From: an uncultured Myxococcales bacterium
Lineage (GTDB): Bacteria; Myxococcota_A; UBA9042; DTJE01
DNA: 64,000 nucleotides
Assembly: GCA_937975765.1 (NCBI GenBank)
Contig: CALJUR010000002.1
Location: forward strand, 87,445-151,444
Reading direction: 5' to 3'
Shown here: one piece after another, positions 16,505 to 24,958 of the stretch
Numbering within the stretch: the first letter of the stretch is position 1
Layout of the letters: every line of letters starts with the position of its first letter
The notes under the pieces: generated by a model
Told to the model about the DNA's origin: nothing
The model's database searches: none
The model's input: the letters and a program-made list of their open reading frames with translations, nothing else
Position numbers and translations under genes: made by a program

Positions 16505-17833
16505 ATGGATCATCGTCACGAAGTCGCGCCGGCCGAGGGGAAACTGGGCGTCCTGGTCGTCGGCATGGGGGCCGTCGGCACCACGCTGATGGGAGGCGTC
16601 CACCTGGTCCGGAAGGGGGTCGCGAAGCCCATCGGGTCGGTCACGCAGATGGGCACCATCCGGCTGGGCAAGCGGACCGAGAACCGCACCCCGTACATCC
16701 GGGACTTCGTGCCCCTGTCGAAGCTGGACGACATCGTCTTCGGCGGCTGGGACATTTTCGAGGACACCGCGTACGAGGCCGCCAAGCACGCCGCCGTGCT
16801 GTCCAATGATCACATCGAGGCGATTGCCGACGAACTGAAGGCCCTGAAGCCGATGAAGGCCGTGTTCGACCAGAACTACGTCCGCCGGCTGGACGGCCCG
16901 AACGTCAAGACGGGCGCCACGAAGTACGACCTGGCGATGCAGCTGGTCGAGGACATCAAGACCTTCAAGGAGCAGAACGGCTGCGCCCGGGTCGTCGTGA
17001 TCTGGTGCGCGTCCACCGAGACCTTCATCCGGGTCGGCGAGATCCACCGCGATTTGAAGGCCTTCGAGGCGGCGATGAAGTCCAACCATGCCGACATCGC
17101 CCCGTCGATGCTGTACTGCTGGGCGGCCCTGCAGGCGGGCGTGCCGTTCATCAACGGCGCCCCGAACCTGTCCGCCGACGTGCCCGCCCTTTACCAGTAC
17201 GCGAAGGAGCGCAAGGTCCCGGTGTGCGGCAAGGACTTCAAGACGGGCCAGACCCTGATGAAGACCATCCTGGCCCCCGGGTTCAAGGCGCGCATGCTGG
17301 GCCTGTCGGGCTGGTACTCGACGAACATCCTGGGCAACCGGGACGGCGAGGTGCTGGACGACCCGGGCAGTTTCAAGACGAAGGAGGAGTCCAAGCTGTC
17401 GGTGCTGGACACCATCCTGCGCCCGGACCAGTTCCCGGACCTGTACGGCAACTACCACCACCTGGTGCGGATCAACTACTACCCGCCGCGCGGCGACAAC
17501 AAGGAAGGGTGGGACAACATCGACATCTTCGGGTGGCTGGGCTACCCGATGCAGATCAAGGTCAACTTCCTGTGCCGCGACAGCATCCTGGCGGCCCCGG
17601 TGGCCCTGGACCTGGTCCTGTTCACCGACCTGGCGGCGCGCGCGGGCATGGGCGGCATCCAGGAGTGGCTGTCGTTCTTCTTCAAGAGCCCGATGCACCT
17701 GGAGGGGCTGTATCCCGAGCACGACCTCTTCATCCAGCAGATGAAGATGAAGAACACGCTGCGGTACCTGATGGGCGAGGAACTGATCACCCACCTGGGC
17801 GTGGAGTACTACGACTACTTCGAGGACCGGTAG
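16505..17833 (+). CDS. ino1: Myo-inositol-1-phosphate synthase
   Basis: Converts D-glucose 6-phosphate to L-myo-inositol 1-phosphate (1D-myo-inositol 3-phosphate) by an NAD-dependent oxidation-aldol-reduction. 442 residues. The N-terminal NAD-binding motif is VVGMGAVGTTLMGG. Central INGAPNLSADVPAL and GKDFKTGQTLMKT motifs, the latter with catalytic lysines, and SGWYSTNILGNRDG are diagnostic of the family. ATG 16505 follows GGAGAAGGAGGGGTC. The CDP-alcohol phosphotransferase gene starts 4 nt after its stop, so the two form an operon that commits inositol phosphate to a CDP-alcohol-type transfer. Confidence 0.95.
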   Translation: MDHRHEVAPAEGKLGVLVVGMGAVGTTLMGGVHLVRKGVAKPIGSVTQMGTIRLGKRTENRTPYIRDFVPLSKLDDIVFGGWDIFEDTAYEAAKHAAVLSNDHIEAIADELKALKPMKAVFDQNYVRRLDGPNVKTGATKYDLAMQLVEDIKTFKEQNGCARVVVIWCASTETFIRVGEIHRDLKAFEAAMKSNHADIAPSMLYCWAALQAGVPFINGAPNLSADVPALYQYAKERKVPVCGKDFKTGQTLMKTILAPGFKARMLGLSGWYSTNILGNRDGEVLDDPGSFKTKEESKLSVLDTILRPDQFPDLYGNYHHLVRINYYPPRGDNKEGWDNIDIFGWLGYPMQIKVNFLCRDSILAAPVALDLVLFTDLAARAGMGGIQEWLSFFFKSPMHLEGLYPEHDLFIQQMKMKNTLRYLMGEELITHLGVEYYDYFEDR

Positions 17834-17837
17834 CGGC

Positions 17838-18953
17838 ATGGAATTCCTGGTGGTTCCCGTCGAAGGGGACGTCCGGCACCTGCTGGGCCTCGGCCTGGAG
17901 GAGCGCGGCGCCCGCATGCTGTCCTCGGCGGGGCTGGCCCCGGCAGCGGGGCCTGCCGGCGAGGACGCGCTGGTCCTGTACCCGGGGGAACGGGTGGGCC
18001 CGGGGGGGCTGGGCAGGGAGATCGCGGCCCTGGCGCCCCTGGCGGACGAGGTGATCGCCGCGACCGGCGGGGCGGCGTGCGACACGGGGCGGCCCGTGCT
18101 GCTGCTGGGCTCCGCGGCGCGGCGGCGCCTGGCCGAAGGGACGTCCCTGGCCGGGGAGGTCTACGGGCGCGCGATCGCGGCGGGTACGGTGCCGCGGACG
18201 CTCCAGGCCCCGACGCTGCCGGTGACGGACCGGCCTTCGAGGGCGCGCGCGAAGCGGATGCTGCTGCACGCGTTGCGCAAGCCCATCGACGGCCTGGTGT
18301 CCCGCACCCTGAACCGGCCGATCTCCATCCGGGTGTCCTCGCTGCTGGTCGAGACGCCGCTGACGCCCAACCACCTGTCGGTGATCTGCTTCGTGCTGGC
18401 GATGGCCGCGGCCGGGATGATGGTCGCGGGCTGGTTCTGGCAGGGGGCGCTGCTGATGCACGTCTCGTCCATCCTGGACGGCTGCGACGGCGAGGTGGCG
18501 CGGCTGAAGTTCCAGGCGTCCCGGCTGGGCGGCTGGCTGGACACCGTCTTCGATGATGTGTCGAACAACGTGTTTGCGCTGGCGACCGGCATCGGGCTGT
18601 TCCTGTCGCACCGGGCCGACGGGCGTCCCCAGGTGGGCCTGGCCCTGCTGGCGATGGCCGCGACGGGCTTCGCGCTGGTGATCCCGACCGTCGTCGCGAC
18701 CTACCGCAGGCTGATCCGCGGCGGTGCGTCCGACTCGGGATCGCTGGAGTGGGAGGGCCAGAACCAGGTCTCGGGCTGGCGCCGCTTCGTGCTGCGCTAC
18801 CTGATGCCGCTGGGCAAGCGCGATGCGTACCTGCTGATCTACCTGCTGTTCGCGATCGCGGGGCTGCCCGAGGCGATCGTCGTCCTGTACGTCGTCGGGG
18901 CCTCCATCGCGGCGGCCACGCTGCTGAGCGATCCGGCCGCGCGCGCCACCTGA
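17838..18953 (+). CDS. CDP-alcohol phosphotransferase, DIPPS/inositol-lipid synthase-like
   Basis: 371 residues. The C-terminal two thirds carry the complete CDP-alcohol phosphotransferase signature Dx2DGx2ARx8Gx3Dx3D, seen as LDGCDGEVAR followed by GGWLDTVFDD, within about six membrane helices. The approach segment VSRTLNRPIS...TPLTPNHLSV and the DGEVAR form recall the DIPPS half of archaeal IPCT-DIPPS enzymes. These join CDP-inositol to inositol phosphate. The first about 130 residues are soluble and unrecognised; they occupy the place of the IPCT domain in the fused enzymes but lack its motifs. The cytidylyltransferase may instead be the separate protein encoded at 14771-15535. A CDP-inositol or CDP-diacylglycerol-dependent inositol phospholipid synthase is an equal alternative. 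Confidence 0.8.
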   Translation: MEFLVVPVEGDVRHLLGLGLEERGARMLSSAGLAPAAGPAGEDALVLYPGERVGPGGLGREIAALAPLADEVIAATGGAACDTGRPVLLLGSAARRRLAEGTSLAGEVYGRAIAAGTVPRTLQAPTLPVTDRPSRARAKRMLLHALRKPIDGLVSRTLNRPISIRVSSLLVETPLTPNHLSVICFVLAMAAAGMMVAGWFWQGALLMHVSSILDGCDGEVARLKFQASRLGGWLDTVFDDVSNNVFALATGIGLFLSHRADGRPQVGLALLAMAATGFALVIPTVVATYRRLIRGGASDSGSLEWEGQNQVSGWRRFVLRYLMPLGKRDAYLLIYLLFAIAGLPEAIVVLYVVGASIAAATLLSDPAARAT

Positions 18954-19031
18954 CGCTTTTCCCCGCCGGGCTCGAATCCAGTCGTCCCGCGGCATTGCGG
19001 GCGCGGGGGCCCCCGTCGGCCCGGGAGGTTG

Positions 19032-19040
19032 TGGTAGACT
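19032..19040 (+). promoter_or_regulatory. Extended -10 promoter of the hem operon
   Basis: TGGTAGACT: an extended -10 (TG, one base, TAGACT) with no recognisable -35, 36 nt upstream of the GTG start of the hemX-like gene. The same TGnTA form recurs before several other genes here. Confidence 0.45.
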
Positions 19041-19075
19041 GCCGCCATCCGGGTTCGAGCCGCCTGGGGGGGACC

Positions 19076-19876
19076 GTGCATTCGCTGCCGATGCTGCTGG
19101 CTCTGGCGCTCTACGGGGCCAGCGCCGTCTTCCACCTGCTGGCCCTGTCGCGGGTCTGGCCGCGGGCGCTGTCGGTCGCGAAGCCGTTGCTGGCCGCGGC
19201 CGCCCTGGCGCACCTGCTGGCGATCGGCCACCAGCACCTGGGAGGCTTCCCGCCTCCCGTCACTGCGCCTTCCTCGCTGCTGAACCTGGCGTTGTTCGCG
19301 GGCGTTGCGGCGTTCGTCGTCTTCGACCTGTTCGCGCGGACCCGCATCGCAGGCGCCTTCGTCGCGCCGATCGCCCTGCTGGTGCTGGCGACGCTGTTCA
19401 ACCACGCGGGCACCCAGCAGACGGCCGAACACCTGCGGTTCATGCGGTTCGTGACGCCCGTGCACATCGCGACCTCGGCGGTGGGCTTCCTGTGCTTCGC
19501 GGTGTCGTTCGCGGCCTCGACGATGGCCATCCTGGCCGACCAGCGCCTGCGCGAGCGCCGCGGCCGCGGGCGGATCCCCCTGCCGCCGCTGTCGCGCCTG
19601 GAGGACTGGTCGGCGGGCGCGATCCGCATCGGGTTCCCGTTCTACACGCTGGGCATCATCCTGGGGACCGTGTGGGCCTACTGGGGCGGGGACGGCGGCG
19701 CGGTGCTGCTGCCCGAGTACCTGCTGGGGGTCGGCGTCTGGGTGCTGTACGCCGTCATCGTGCTGCTATCCGCCACGACGGGCTGGCGGGGGCGGCGGGC
19801 CTCGGTGCTGACCGTGATCGGGTTCCTGTCCACGCTGCCGATGATGGTGATGTACGCGCTGCGGAGGCTGGGCTGA
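19076..19876 (+). CDS. HemX/CcsA-like cytochrome c assembly membrane protein
   Basis: 266 residues, eight predicted membrane helices. It resembles HemX/CcsA-type integral membrane proteins that sit just upstream of hemA in many bacteria and affect glutamyl-tRNA reductase level or haem handling. The late ILGTVWAYWGGDGG and TTGWRGRRASVLTVIGF segments match that family's conserved C-terminal region, although the WxWDPKE-type haem motif of true CcsA is not seen. GTG 19076 is chosen because GGGGGGA precedes it; an ATG five codons later is possible. Its TGA overlaps the hemA start (TGATG). Confidence 0.75.
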   Translation: MHSLPMLLALALYGASAVFHLLALSRVWPRALSVAKPLLAAAALAHLLAIGHQHLGGFPPPVTAPSSLLNLALFAGVAAFVVFDLFARTRIAGAFVAPIALLVLATLFNHAGTQQTAEHLRFMRFVTPVHIATSAVGFLCFAVSFAASTMAILADQRLRERRGRGRIPLPPLSRLEDWSAGAIRIGFPFYTLGIILGTVWAYWGGDGGAVLLPEYLLGVGVWVLYAVIVLLSATTGWRGRRASVLTVIGFLSTLPMMVMYALRRLG

Positions 19877-21219
19877 TGGGGGTGGCGCCGGTCATCCTGT
19901 TCGGCCTGTCGCACCGTACCGCCCCGGTGGCGGTCCGCGAGCGATTCTCGCTGGACGAGGAGGCGTGCCGCCGCGTGCTGGGCCTGCTGCGCCAGGCCGG
20001 GATGCGCGAGGCCGTCGTGCTGTCCACCTGCAACCGCACCGAGGTGTACGGGGTCGGCGCGGAGGGGGCATCCGCGGACGCGCTGGCCGAGGCGGCGACG
20101 GCGCGGCTGGCCGGGGACCGGGGCGTGGCGCCGGACGAGGTGCGGCCGTACCTGTACCGGCTGGACGGGCTGGACGCGGTGCGGCACCTGTTCCGGGTGG
20201 CGTCGTCGCTGGACTCGCTGGTCATCGGGGAACCGCAGGTCCTGGGCCAGGCCAAGGAGGCGTACCGGATCGCGGTCGAGGCCGGGACCGTCGGAGCGGT
20301 GCTGGCGCGGTTCTTCGAGAAGGCGTTCAAGGTCGCGAAGGAGGTCCGCACGACGACGGGCGTCGGCACCGGGCAGGTGTCGGTCGGGTCGATCGCGGTG
20401 GACCTGGCGCGGCAGGTGTTCGGCGACCTGTCGCGATCGACCGTGCTGCTGCTGGGCGCCGGCAAGATGGCCGAGGCCGTGGGCCGGACGCTGGCGGCCG
20501 CGGGCGCGCGGCAGGTCGTCGTGGCGAACCGCACCGTCGAGAAGGCCATGAAGGTGGCCGAGACGCACGGCTGGACCGGGGCGCCGCTGTCGGACCTGGC
20601 CGACCTGATGGTCGCGGCGGACGTGGTGATCGCGTCGCTGGGCGCCCAGGGGTACGTCATCGACCGGCCGCTGGTGAAGGGCGTGCTGGCGCGGCGCCGG
20701 CACCGGGCGGTGTTCCTGGTGGACATCGCGGTGCCGCGGGTGGTGGAACCGGATGTCGGCGCGATGGAAGGCGCCTACCTGTACAACATCGACGACTTCA
20801 ACCAGATCGTCCAGGAGCACGTGCGGCGGCGCGCAGGCGACGTGCACAAGGCCGACGAACTGGTGGCCCGGGAGGTCGGGGGGGTCGAACGGTACCTGCG
20901 GGCGATGGAGGTCCAGCCGCTGGTCTCGGCCATGGGCCAGCGGGCGCAGGATCTGCGCGATCGCGAGGTGGCCCGGGCGCTGAAGGAACTGCCTGACGCG
21001 ACGCCCGAGGTGCGCAAGGTGATCGAGGCGCTGGGGTCGTCGCTGTCGAACAAGCTGATGCACGACCCGATCTGCGCGCTGCGCGAGGCGGCGCACGCGG
21101 GGACGGGGGACGGGCTGGCCGAGGCGACGCGGCGGCTGTTCCGGCTGGAAGGGGAGACGCGGCCGGGGACGCAGGCCGCGGGGGATGGCGGGAAGGCGCA
21201 GGGGGAAGAGGATGCGTGA
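19876..21219 (+). CDS. hemA: Glutamyl-tRNA reductase
   Basis: NADPH-dependent reduction of glutamyl-tRNA(Glu) to glutamate-1-semialdehyde, the first step of C5 tetrapyrrole synthesis. 447 residues. FGLSHRTAPVAVRER opens the catalytic domain, STCNRTEVY contains the catalytic Cys (about residue 50), GEPQVLGQAKEAY follows, and GAGKMAE marks the NADPH-binding domain. A helical dimerisation domain ends the protein. ATG 19876 overlaps the hemX-like stop, and its 3' end overlaps hemC by 8 nt, so the operon is strongly coupled. Expected regulation is by haem-dependent turnover, as in the family; no cis-element is seen here. Confidence 0.97.
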   Translation: MGVAPVILFGLSHRTAPVAVRERFSLDEEACRRVLGLLRQAGMREAVVLSTCNRTEVYGVGAEGASADALAEAATARLAGDRGVAPDEVRPYLYRLDGLDAVRHLFRVASSLDSLVIGEPQVLGQAKEAYRIAVEAGTVGAVLARFFEKAFKVAKEVRTTTGVGTGQVSVGSIAVDLARQVFGDLSRSTVLLLGAGKMAEAVGRTLAAAGARQVVVANRTVEKAMKVAETHGWTGAPLSDLADLMVAADVVIASLGAQGYVIDRPLVKGVLARRRHRAVFLVDIAVPRVVEPDVGAMEGAYLYNIDDFNQIVQEHVRRRAGDVHKADELVAREVGGVERYLRAMEVQPLVSAMGQRAQDLRDREVARALKELPDATPEVRKVIEALGSSLSNKLMHDPICALREAAHAGTGDGLAEATRRLFRLEGETRPGTQAAGDGGKAQGEEDA

Positions 21220-22141
21220 CCTGGTCATCGGGACGCGGGGCAGCCGGCTGGCCATGACGCAGACCGAGATGGTGGCGGCGGGGCTGCGGGCCGCGGTGCC
21301 GGGCCTGGACGTCGCGATCGAGGTCATCCACACCAAGGGCGACAAGATCCTGGACGTGCCGCTGGCCAAGGTCGGGGGCAAGGGGCTGTTCGTCAAGGAG
21401 ATCGAGGAGGCGCTGCAGGAACGGCGGTGCGACCTGGCGGTGCACAGCCTGAAGGACGTGCCGGCGGAACTGCCCGACGGCCTGGTGCTGGGCGCGGCGC
21501 TGGTGCGCGAGGTGGCGTACGACGCGTTCGTGTCCCGGGAATGGCGGTGCCCGCGGAACCTGCCGCAGGGTGCGCGGGTCGGCACCTCCAGCCTCCGGCG
21601 GCAGGCGCTGCTGAAGGCGGTGCGGCCGGACCTGGAGGTGGTCAGCCTGCGCGGCAACGTCGAGACGCGCCTGCGCAAGCTGGACGAAGGCCTGGACGCG
21701 ATCGTGCTGGCCGCGGCGGGGCTGCGGCGGCTGGGGCTGTCGGATCGGATCGCGGCCTGCCTGACGCCTCCCGAGTTCGTGCCGGCGGCGGGGCAGGGCA
21801 TCGTGGTGGTCGAGAACCGGGCGGACGACCACGAGGTCGCCGGGCTGCTGTCGCGCGCGCTGGAGCACGCCTCGACGCGGATCGTGATGCGGGCCGAGCG
21901 GGCCTTCCTGGCCGCGATGGGCGGCGGGTGCCAGGTGCCGCTGGGGGCGTTCGCGCGCATCGAGGGCAACGCGATCCGGATGCAGGGCGTCCTGGGCCGT
22001 CCCGACGGCACCGACATGCGGCGGGTGGACGTCGAGGGGACGGTGGGCGCGCCGGAGGATGCGGGCCGTCGCGTGGCCGAGGCGCTGCTGGCGGACGGTG
22101 GCCGGGCCATCCTCGAGGAACTGGAGTCCGCGGCTCCGTGA
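21212..22141 (+). CDS. hemC: Hydroxymethylbilane synthase (porphobilinogen deaminase)
   Basis: Polymerises four porphobilinogen molecules to hydroxymethylbilane. 309 residues. GTRGSRLAMTQ, AVHSLKDVPAELP, GTSSLRRQALL, SLRGNVETRLRKLDEG and the cofactor-binding Cys in GGGCQVPLG are all present. ATG 21212 overlaps hemA. The stop overlaps a GTG (GTGA) that could serve as an alternative hemD start. Confidence 0.97.
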   Translation: MRDLVIGTRGSRLAMTQTEMVAAGLRAAVPGLDVAIEVIHTKGDKILDVPLAKVGGKGLFVKEIEEALQERRCDLAVHSLKDVPAELPDGLVLGAALVREVAYDAFVSREWRCPRNLPQGARVGTSSLRRQALLKAVRPDLEVVSLRGNVETRLRKLDEGLDAIVLAAAGLRRLGLSDRIAACLTPPEFVPAAGQGIVVVENRADDHEVAGLLSRALEHASTRIVMRAERAFLAAMGGGCQVPLGAFARIEGNAIRMQGVLGRPDGTDMRRVDVEGTVGAPEDAGRRVAEALLADGGRAILEELESAAP

Positions 22142-22170
22142 TCGTCCCGCCCGTCCATTCGGAGGGTGCC

Positions 22171-22962
22171 GTGTCTGATCCCAGCCTCGCCGGCCGTCGC
22201 GTCCTGGTCACTCGCGACATCGAGAGGGCGCGCGCCGCCGCGGTCGCGGTCGAGCGCCGGGGCGGCGTCGCGGTCGTGTTCCCCGTCATCGCGTTCGCGC
22301 CGCCCCTGGACCCGGGGCCGCTGGAGCGGGCCCTGCGGTCGATCCGGGACTACACGCACGTGGCGGTCTCCTCGCCGACCGGCGCGGCCGTGCTGGCGCG
22401 AGGCGTCCCGGAAGGCTTGCTGGCATCCCTGGCCCCGGGCCGGCCGCGCTTCGTCGCGGTGGGCCGGAAGACCGCCTCCGTGCTGGAGAAGGCCGGGGCG
22501 AACGGGGTGCGGGTGCCCGAACGCCAGGACGCGGAAGGGCTGCTGGCGAGCCTGCTGGAGGACGGGGCTGCCGACGGCCGCACGCTGGTGCTGCGGGCGG
22601 AGATGGGGCGCGACGTCGCGATCGACGGCCTGCGGGCCGCCGGGGGCATCGTGGAGGTCGTGGTCGCCTACCGGACCGTGACCGCCTCGCCGACCGCCGC
22701 CGAGATCGACGCGCTGTGCCTGGCCCCGCCGCCCGATGCCGCGCTGTTCCTCAGCCCCTCGGCGTTCGACGGGCTGTTCGGGATCCTGGGGGAGGCGCGG
22801 GCGCGGGCCCTGCTGCAGCACGCGGTGCGGATCGCGATCGGCGACGTGACCGCCGCCGCGATGGCCGCGCGCGGTTTGCCGCCGGACCGGATCCCGCCGC
22901 GGCCCGACCTGGAGACGGTACTGGACACCCTGGCGGAGGCGTTGGCCCCCGTTCCGGCCTGA
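22171..22962 (+). CDS. hemD: Uroporphyrinogen-III synthase
   Basis: Cyclises hydroxymethylbilane to uroporphyrinogen III. 263 residues. The family is poorly conserved; recognisable parts are the N-terminal RRVLVTRDIERA, HVAVSSPTGAAVL, FVAVGRKTASVLEKAG and the late AIGDVTAAAMAARG. Position directly after hemC supports the call. GTG 22171 is preferred because GGAGGG lies just upstream. A GTG overlapping the hemC stop at 22138 would add 11 residues. The rest of the haem pathway (hemB, hemE onward) is not in the window. Confidence 0.92.
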   Translation: MSDPSLAGRRVLVTRDIERARAAAVAVERRGGVAVVFPVIAFAPPLDPGPLERALRSIRDYTHVAVSSPTGAAVLARGVPEGLLASLAPGRPRFVAVGRKTASVLEKAGANGVRVPERQDAEGLLASLLEDGAADGRTLVLRAEMGRDVAIDGLRAAGGIVEVVVAYRTVTASPTAAEIDALCLAPPPDAALFLSPSAFDGLFGILGEARARALLQHAVRIAIGDVTAAAMAARGLPPDRIPPRPDLETVLDTLAEALAPVPA

Positions 22963-23012
22963 GGCCGGATCGCCCCGGCACGGCATCCGTTCCGCGCAGC
23001 GGCCCCCCTTGC

Positions 23013-23021
23013 TGGTATCAT
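23013..23021 (+). promoter_or_regulatory. Extended -10 promoter of a lipoprotein gene
   Basis: TGGTATCAT, 31 nt upstream of the ATG at 23053; no -35 box was recognised. Confidence 0.45.
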
Positions 23022-23052
23022 TCCCCTGTCGCGAGGTCCTGGAGGCTGCGGG

Positions 23053-24924
23053 ATGTCGGTGCGTCGGGCTATCCTGGTTGCGGTGTCGTGCATGGCGGCG
23101 GCGGCCGGCTGCGGGGGCGGGAACGGCACGAAGGACGCGGGCGCGGACGAGGCGACGTTGCCGGACATCGTGTTCGACCCCGGACCGACGGACGTGGCGG
23201 GCGAGGAGGCCGGGCCCGTCGATCCCGGGATCGGGGACCTCGCCCCGGAGCAGGCCGAGGAGACCACCGGGGAAGGCGTCGAGGACCCGGGCACGCAGCC
23301 CGACGACGCGGCCGCCGACGTCGCGCCGCCCCTGGCCGGCACGATCGAACTGGCCCCCTACACCGTGGAGTTCGGATACGTCCAGGCCGGGTCGTCCGCC
23401 CGCCGCCAGTTGCAGATCCGCAACTCGAAGACCGGCGGTCCCGGCGATTTGCGCGTGGACTCGATCCGGATGACCGGGTCCATGGACTTCCTGCCGGAAC
23501 TGGCCGAGACCCCGAAGACCACCGGCGAGACGCGCGAATGGAAACTGTCGCCGGCGCGGGTGCTGGCGGCGGGCGAGACGTGGACCCTGCCGATCGACTT
23601 CCGGCCGACCGCCGACGAGGAGGCCCAGTCCCAGGTCGAGGTGATCTCGTCCGACACCGACCGCCCGGCGGGGCCGCCGAAGGCCTTCCTGCGCGCCAAC
23701 CAGGTCCGGGCCTGCCTGGAGGTGGTGCCGCAGAAGGTGGACTTCCAGTTCGTGGTCGTCGGCGAGAGCGTCTCGTCGCGCATCCGGGTGGTGTCGTGCG
23801 GCGGCCTGGACGTCGAGGTGCGCGGGATCGCCCTGGATGACGCGGGCACGCAGGCCGGCCTGTCGCTGGACTTCGCGGCCTTCCCGGGCGGCGTGGCGCC
23901 GTCCCCGCAGGCGCCGGTGACGATCGCCGCGGGCGAGTCGGCGGAGTTCACGGTGGCCTGGGCGCCGACCCCGGTGCCGCCGGAGACCGCCGTCCCCATG
24001 GCGTCCCTGGTCACGCTGATCGGCAACCAGTTCCCCGGCGCCACGTTCCTGTCGCTGTCGGGCACCGCGCTGCCCGGCCGGTGCACCCTGCCCAGGGTGG
24101 GCCCGGCCGAACCTTCCAGCGTCCTGGCCTGCACGCTGCTGCAATCGTCCGGGGCCGACTCGTTCTCCTTCTTCGGCCCGTTGACGGAGTATGCGTGGAC
24201 GCTGTCCCAGCCGGACGGCGGGGGCGCCTCCCTGGTTCCGGACGCGACGCGCGTGGACGTGTCGGCGTTCGCCTGCCTCCCGGGCGACTACACCTTCGGG
24301 CTGCGGGTGCGGGACTCCGCGGGGTACGACGCCTGCGGCGAGGCGACCCGGACGGTGAAGGTGATGTATGACACCGTGGCCGCGATGGTGCTGACCTGGC
24401 GATACGCGGACGGCACGCCGATCGGTGCCGGGACCGGGCCGAACCTGGACCTGCACGTGCTGCACATGAGCGCGCCGGCCGGCGATGACGGGTGGTTCGA
24501 TTCGAAATACGACGGGTATGCCCAGAACCCGACGCCCAACGTCGAGAACCTGTGGAACATGTGGAACGATTCCAGGAACCGGGACGGTGCGTACCTGGCC
24601 AGCCAGAGTGCCGACGGGATGCTGCCGGAGGCGTTCTGGATCGACACCTCGGCCTGCCCGGCCACCCGGTACTTCCGGTTCGGGGTCTTCTACCCCCCCG
24701 AGGACGGTACGAAGAACGTGCTGGCGACGCTGACCGCTTACGCATACAACCAGTTGGGCATGCAGCGCGAGGTCGAACTGCGGCCCGGCGACCTGTGGGA
24801 TGCCGGCCGGCTGACGTGCGGCGCGACGACGCCGATCAGCGAAGTCGCGGGACCGCGGGTCGTGCACGACTTCGTGCCGTCCGGCGGGGCCGCCGCGGCG
24901 TTGAGGGCGGCCGGCCGGCCGTGA
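23053..24924 (+). CDS. Large exported lipoprotein with beta-sandwich repeats
   Basis: 623 residues. The signal peptide ends in a lipobox (AAAGC, Cys about residue 20). An acidic linker of about 70 residues (DAGADEATLPDIVFDPGPTD and similar) follows, as in many Myxococcota-type surface lipoproteins. From about residue 98 there are two beta-sandwich modules resembling Hydin/ASPM or choice-of-anchor D repeats (ELAPYTVEFGYVQAGSSARRQLQIRN; VVPQKVDFQFVVVGESVSSRIRV). A Cys-containing C-terminal part follows (CGEATRTVKVMYD). There is no catalytic motif, so a structural or binding role at the outer membrane is likely. ATG 23053 follows GGAGG. An extended -10 lies upstream. Confidence 0.75.
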   Translation: MSVRRAILVAVSCMAAAAGCGGGNGTKDAGADEATLPDIVFDPGPTDVAGEEAGPVDPGIGDLAPEQAEETTGEGVEDPGTQPDDAAADVAPPLAGTIELAPYTVEFGYVQAGSSARRQLQIRNSKTGGPGDLRVDSIRMTGSMDFLPELAETPKTTGETREWKLSPARVLAAGETWTLPIDFRPTADEEAQSQVEVISSDTDRPAGPPKAFLRANQVRACLEVVPQKVDFQFVVVGESVSSRIRVVSCGGLDVEVRGIALDDAGTQAGLSLDFAAFPGGVAPSPQAPVTIAAGESAEFTVAWAPTPVPPETAVPMASLVTLIGNQFPGATFLSLSGTALPGRCTLPRVGPAEPSSVLACTLLQSSGADSFSFFGPLTEYAWTLSQPDGGGASLVPDATRVDVSAFACLPGDYTFGLRVRDSAGYDACGEATRTVKVMYDTVAAMVLTWRYADGTPIGAGTGPNLDLHVLHMSAPAGDDGWFDSKYDGYAQNPTPNVENLWNMWNDSRNRDGAYLASQSADGMLPEAFWIDTSACPATRYFRFGVFYPPEDGTKNVLATLTAYAYNQLGMQREVELRPGDLWDAGRLTCGATTPISEVAGPRVVHDFVPSGGAAAALRAAGRP

Positions 24925-24930
24925 TACATT
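24922..24930 (+). promoter_or_regulatory. Extended -10 promoter overlapping the previous stop codon
   Basis: TGATACATT overlaps the TGA stop of the lipoprotein gene (24922-24924) and lies 28 nt upstream of the zinc-ribbon gene. No -35 box was seen. Confidence 0.35.
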
Positions 24931-24958
24931 CGGCGCGACCCGCGCGGGAGGTGCACCG

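Noticed and set aside
18980..19030. GCGGGGGCCCCCG sequence as another hairpin-element copy
   Set aside because: It is palindromic but lacks the GTAGGGC end and the CCCCGCC arm of the family.
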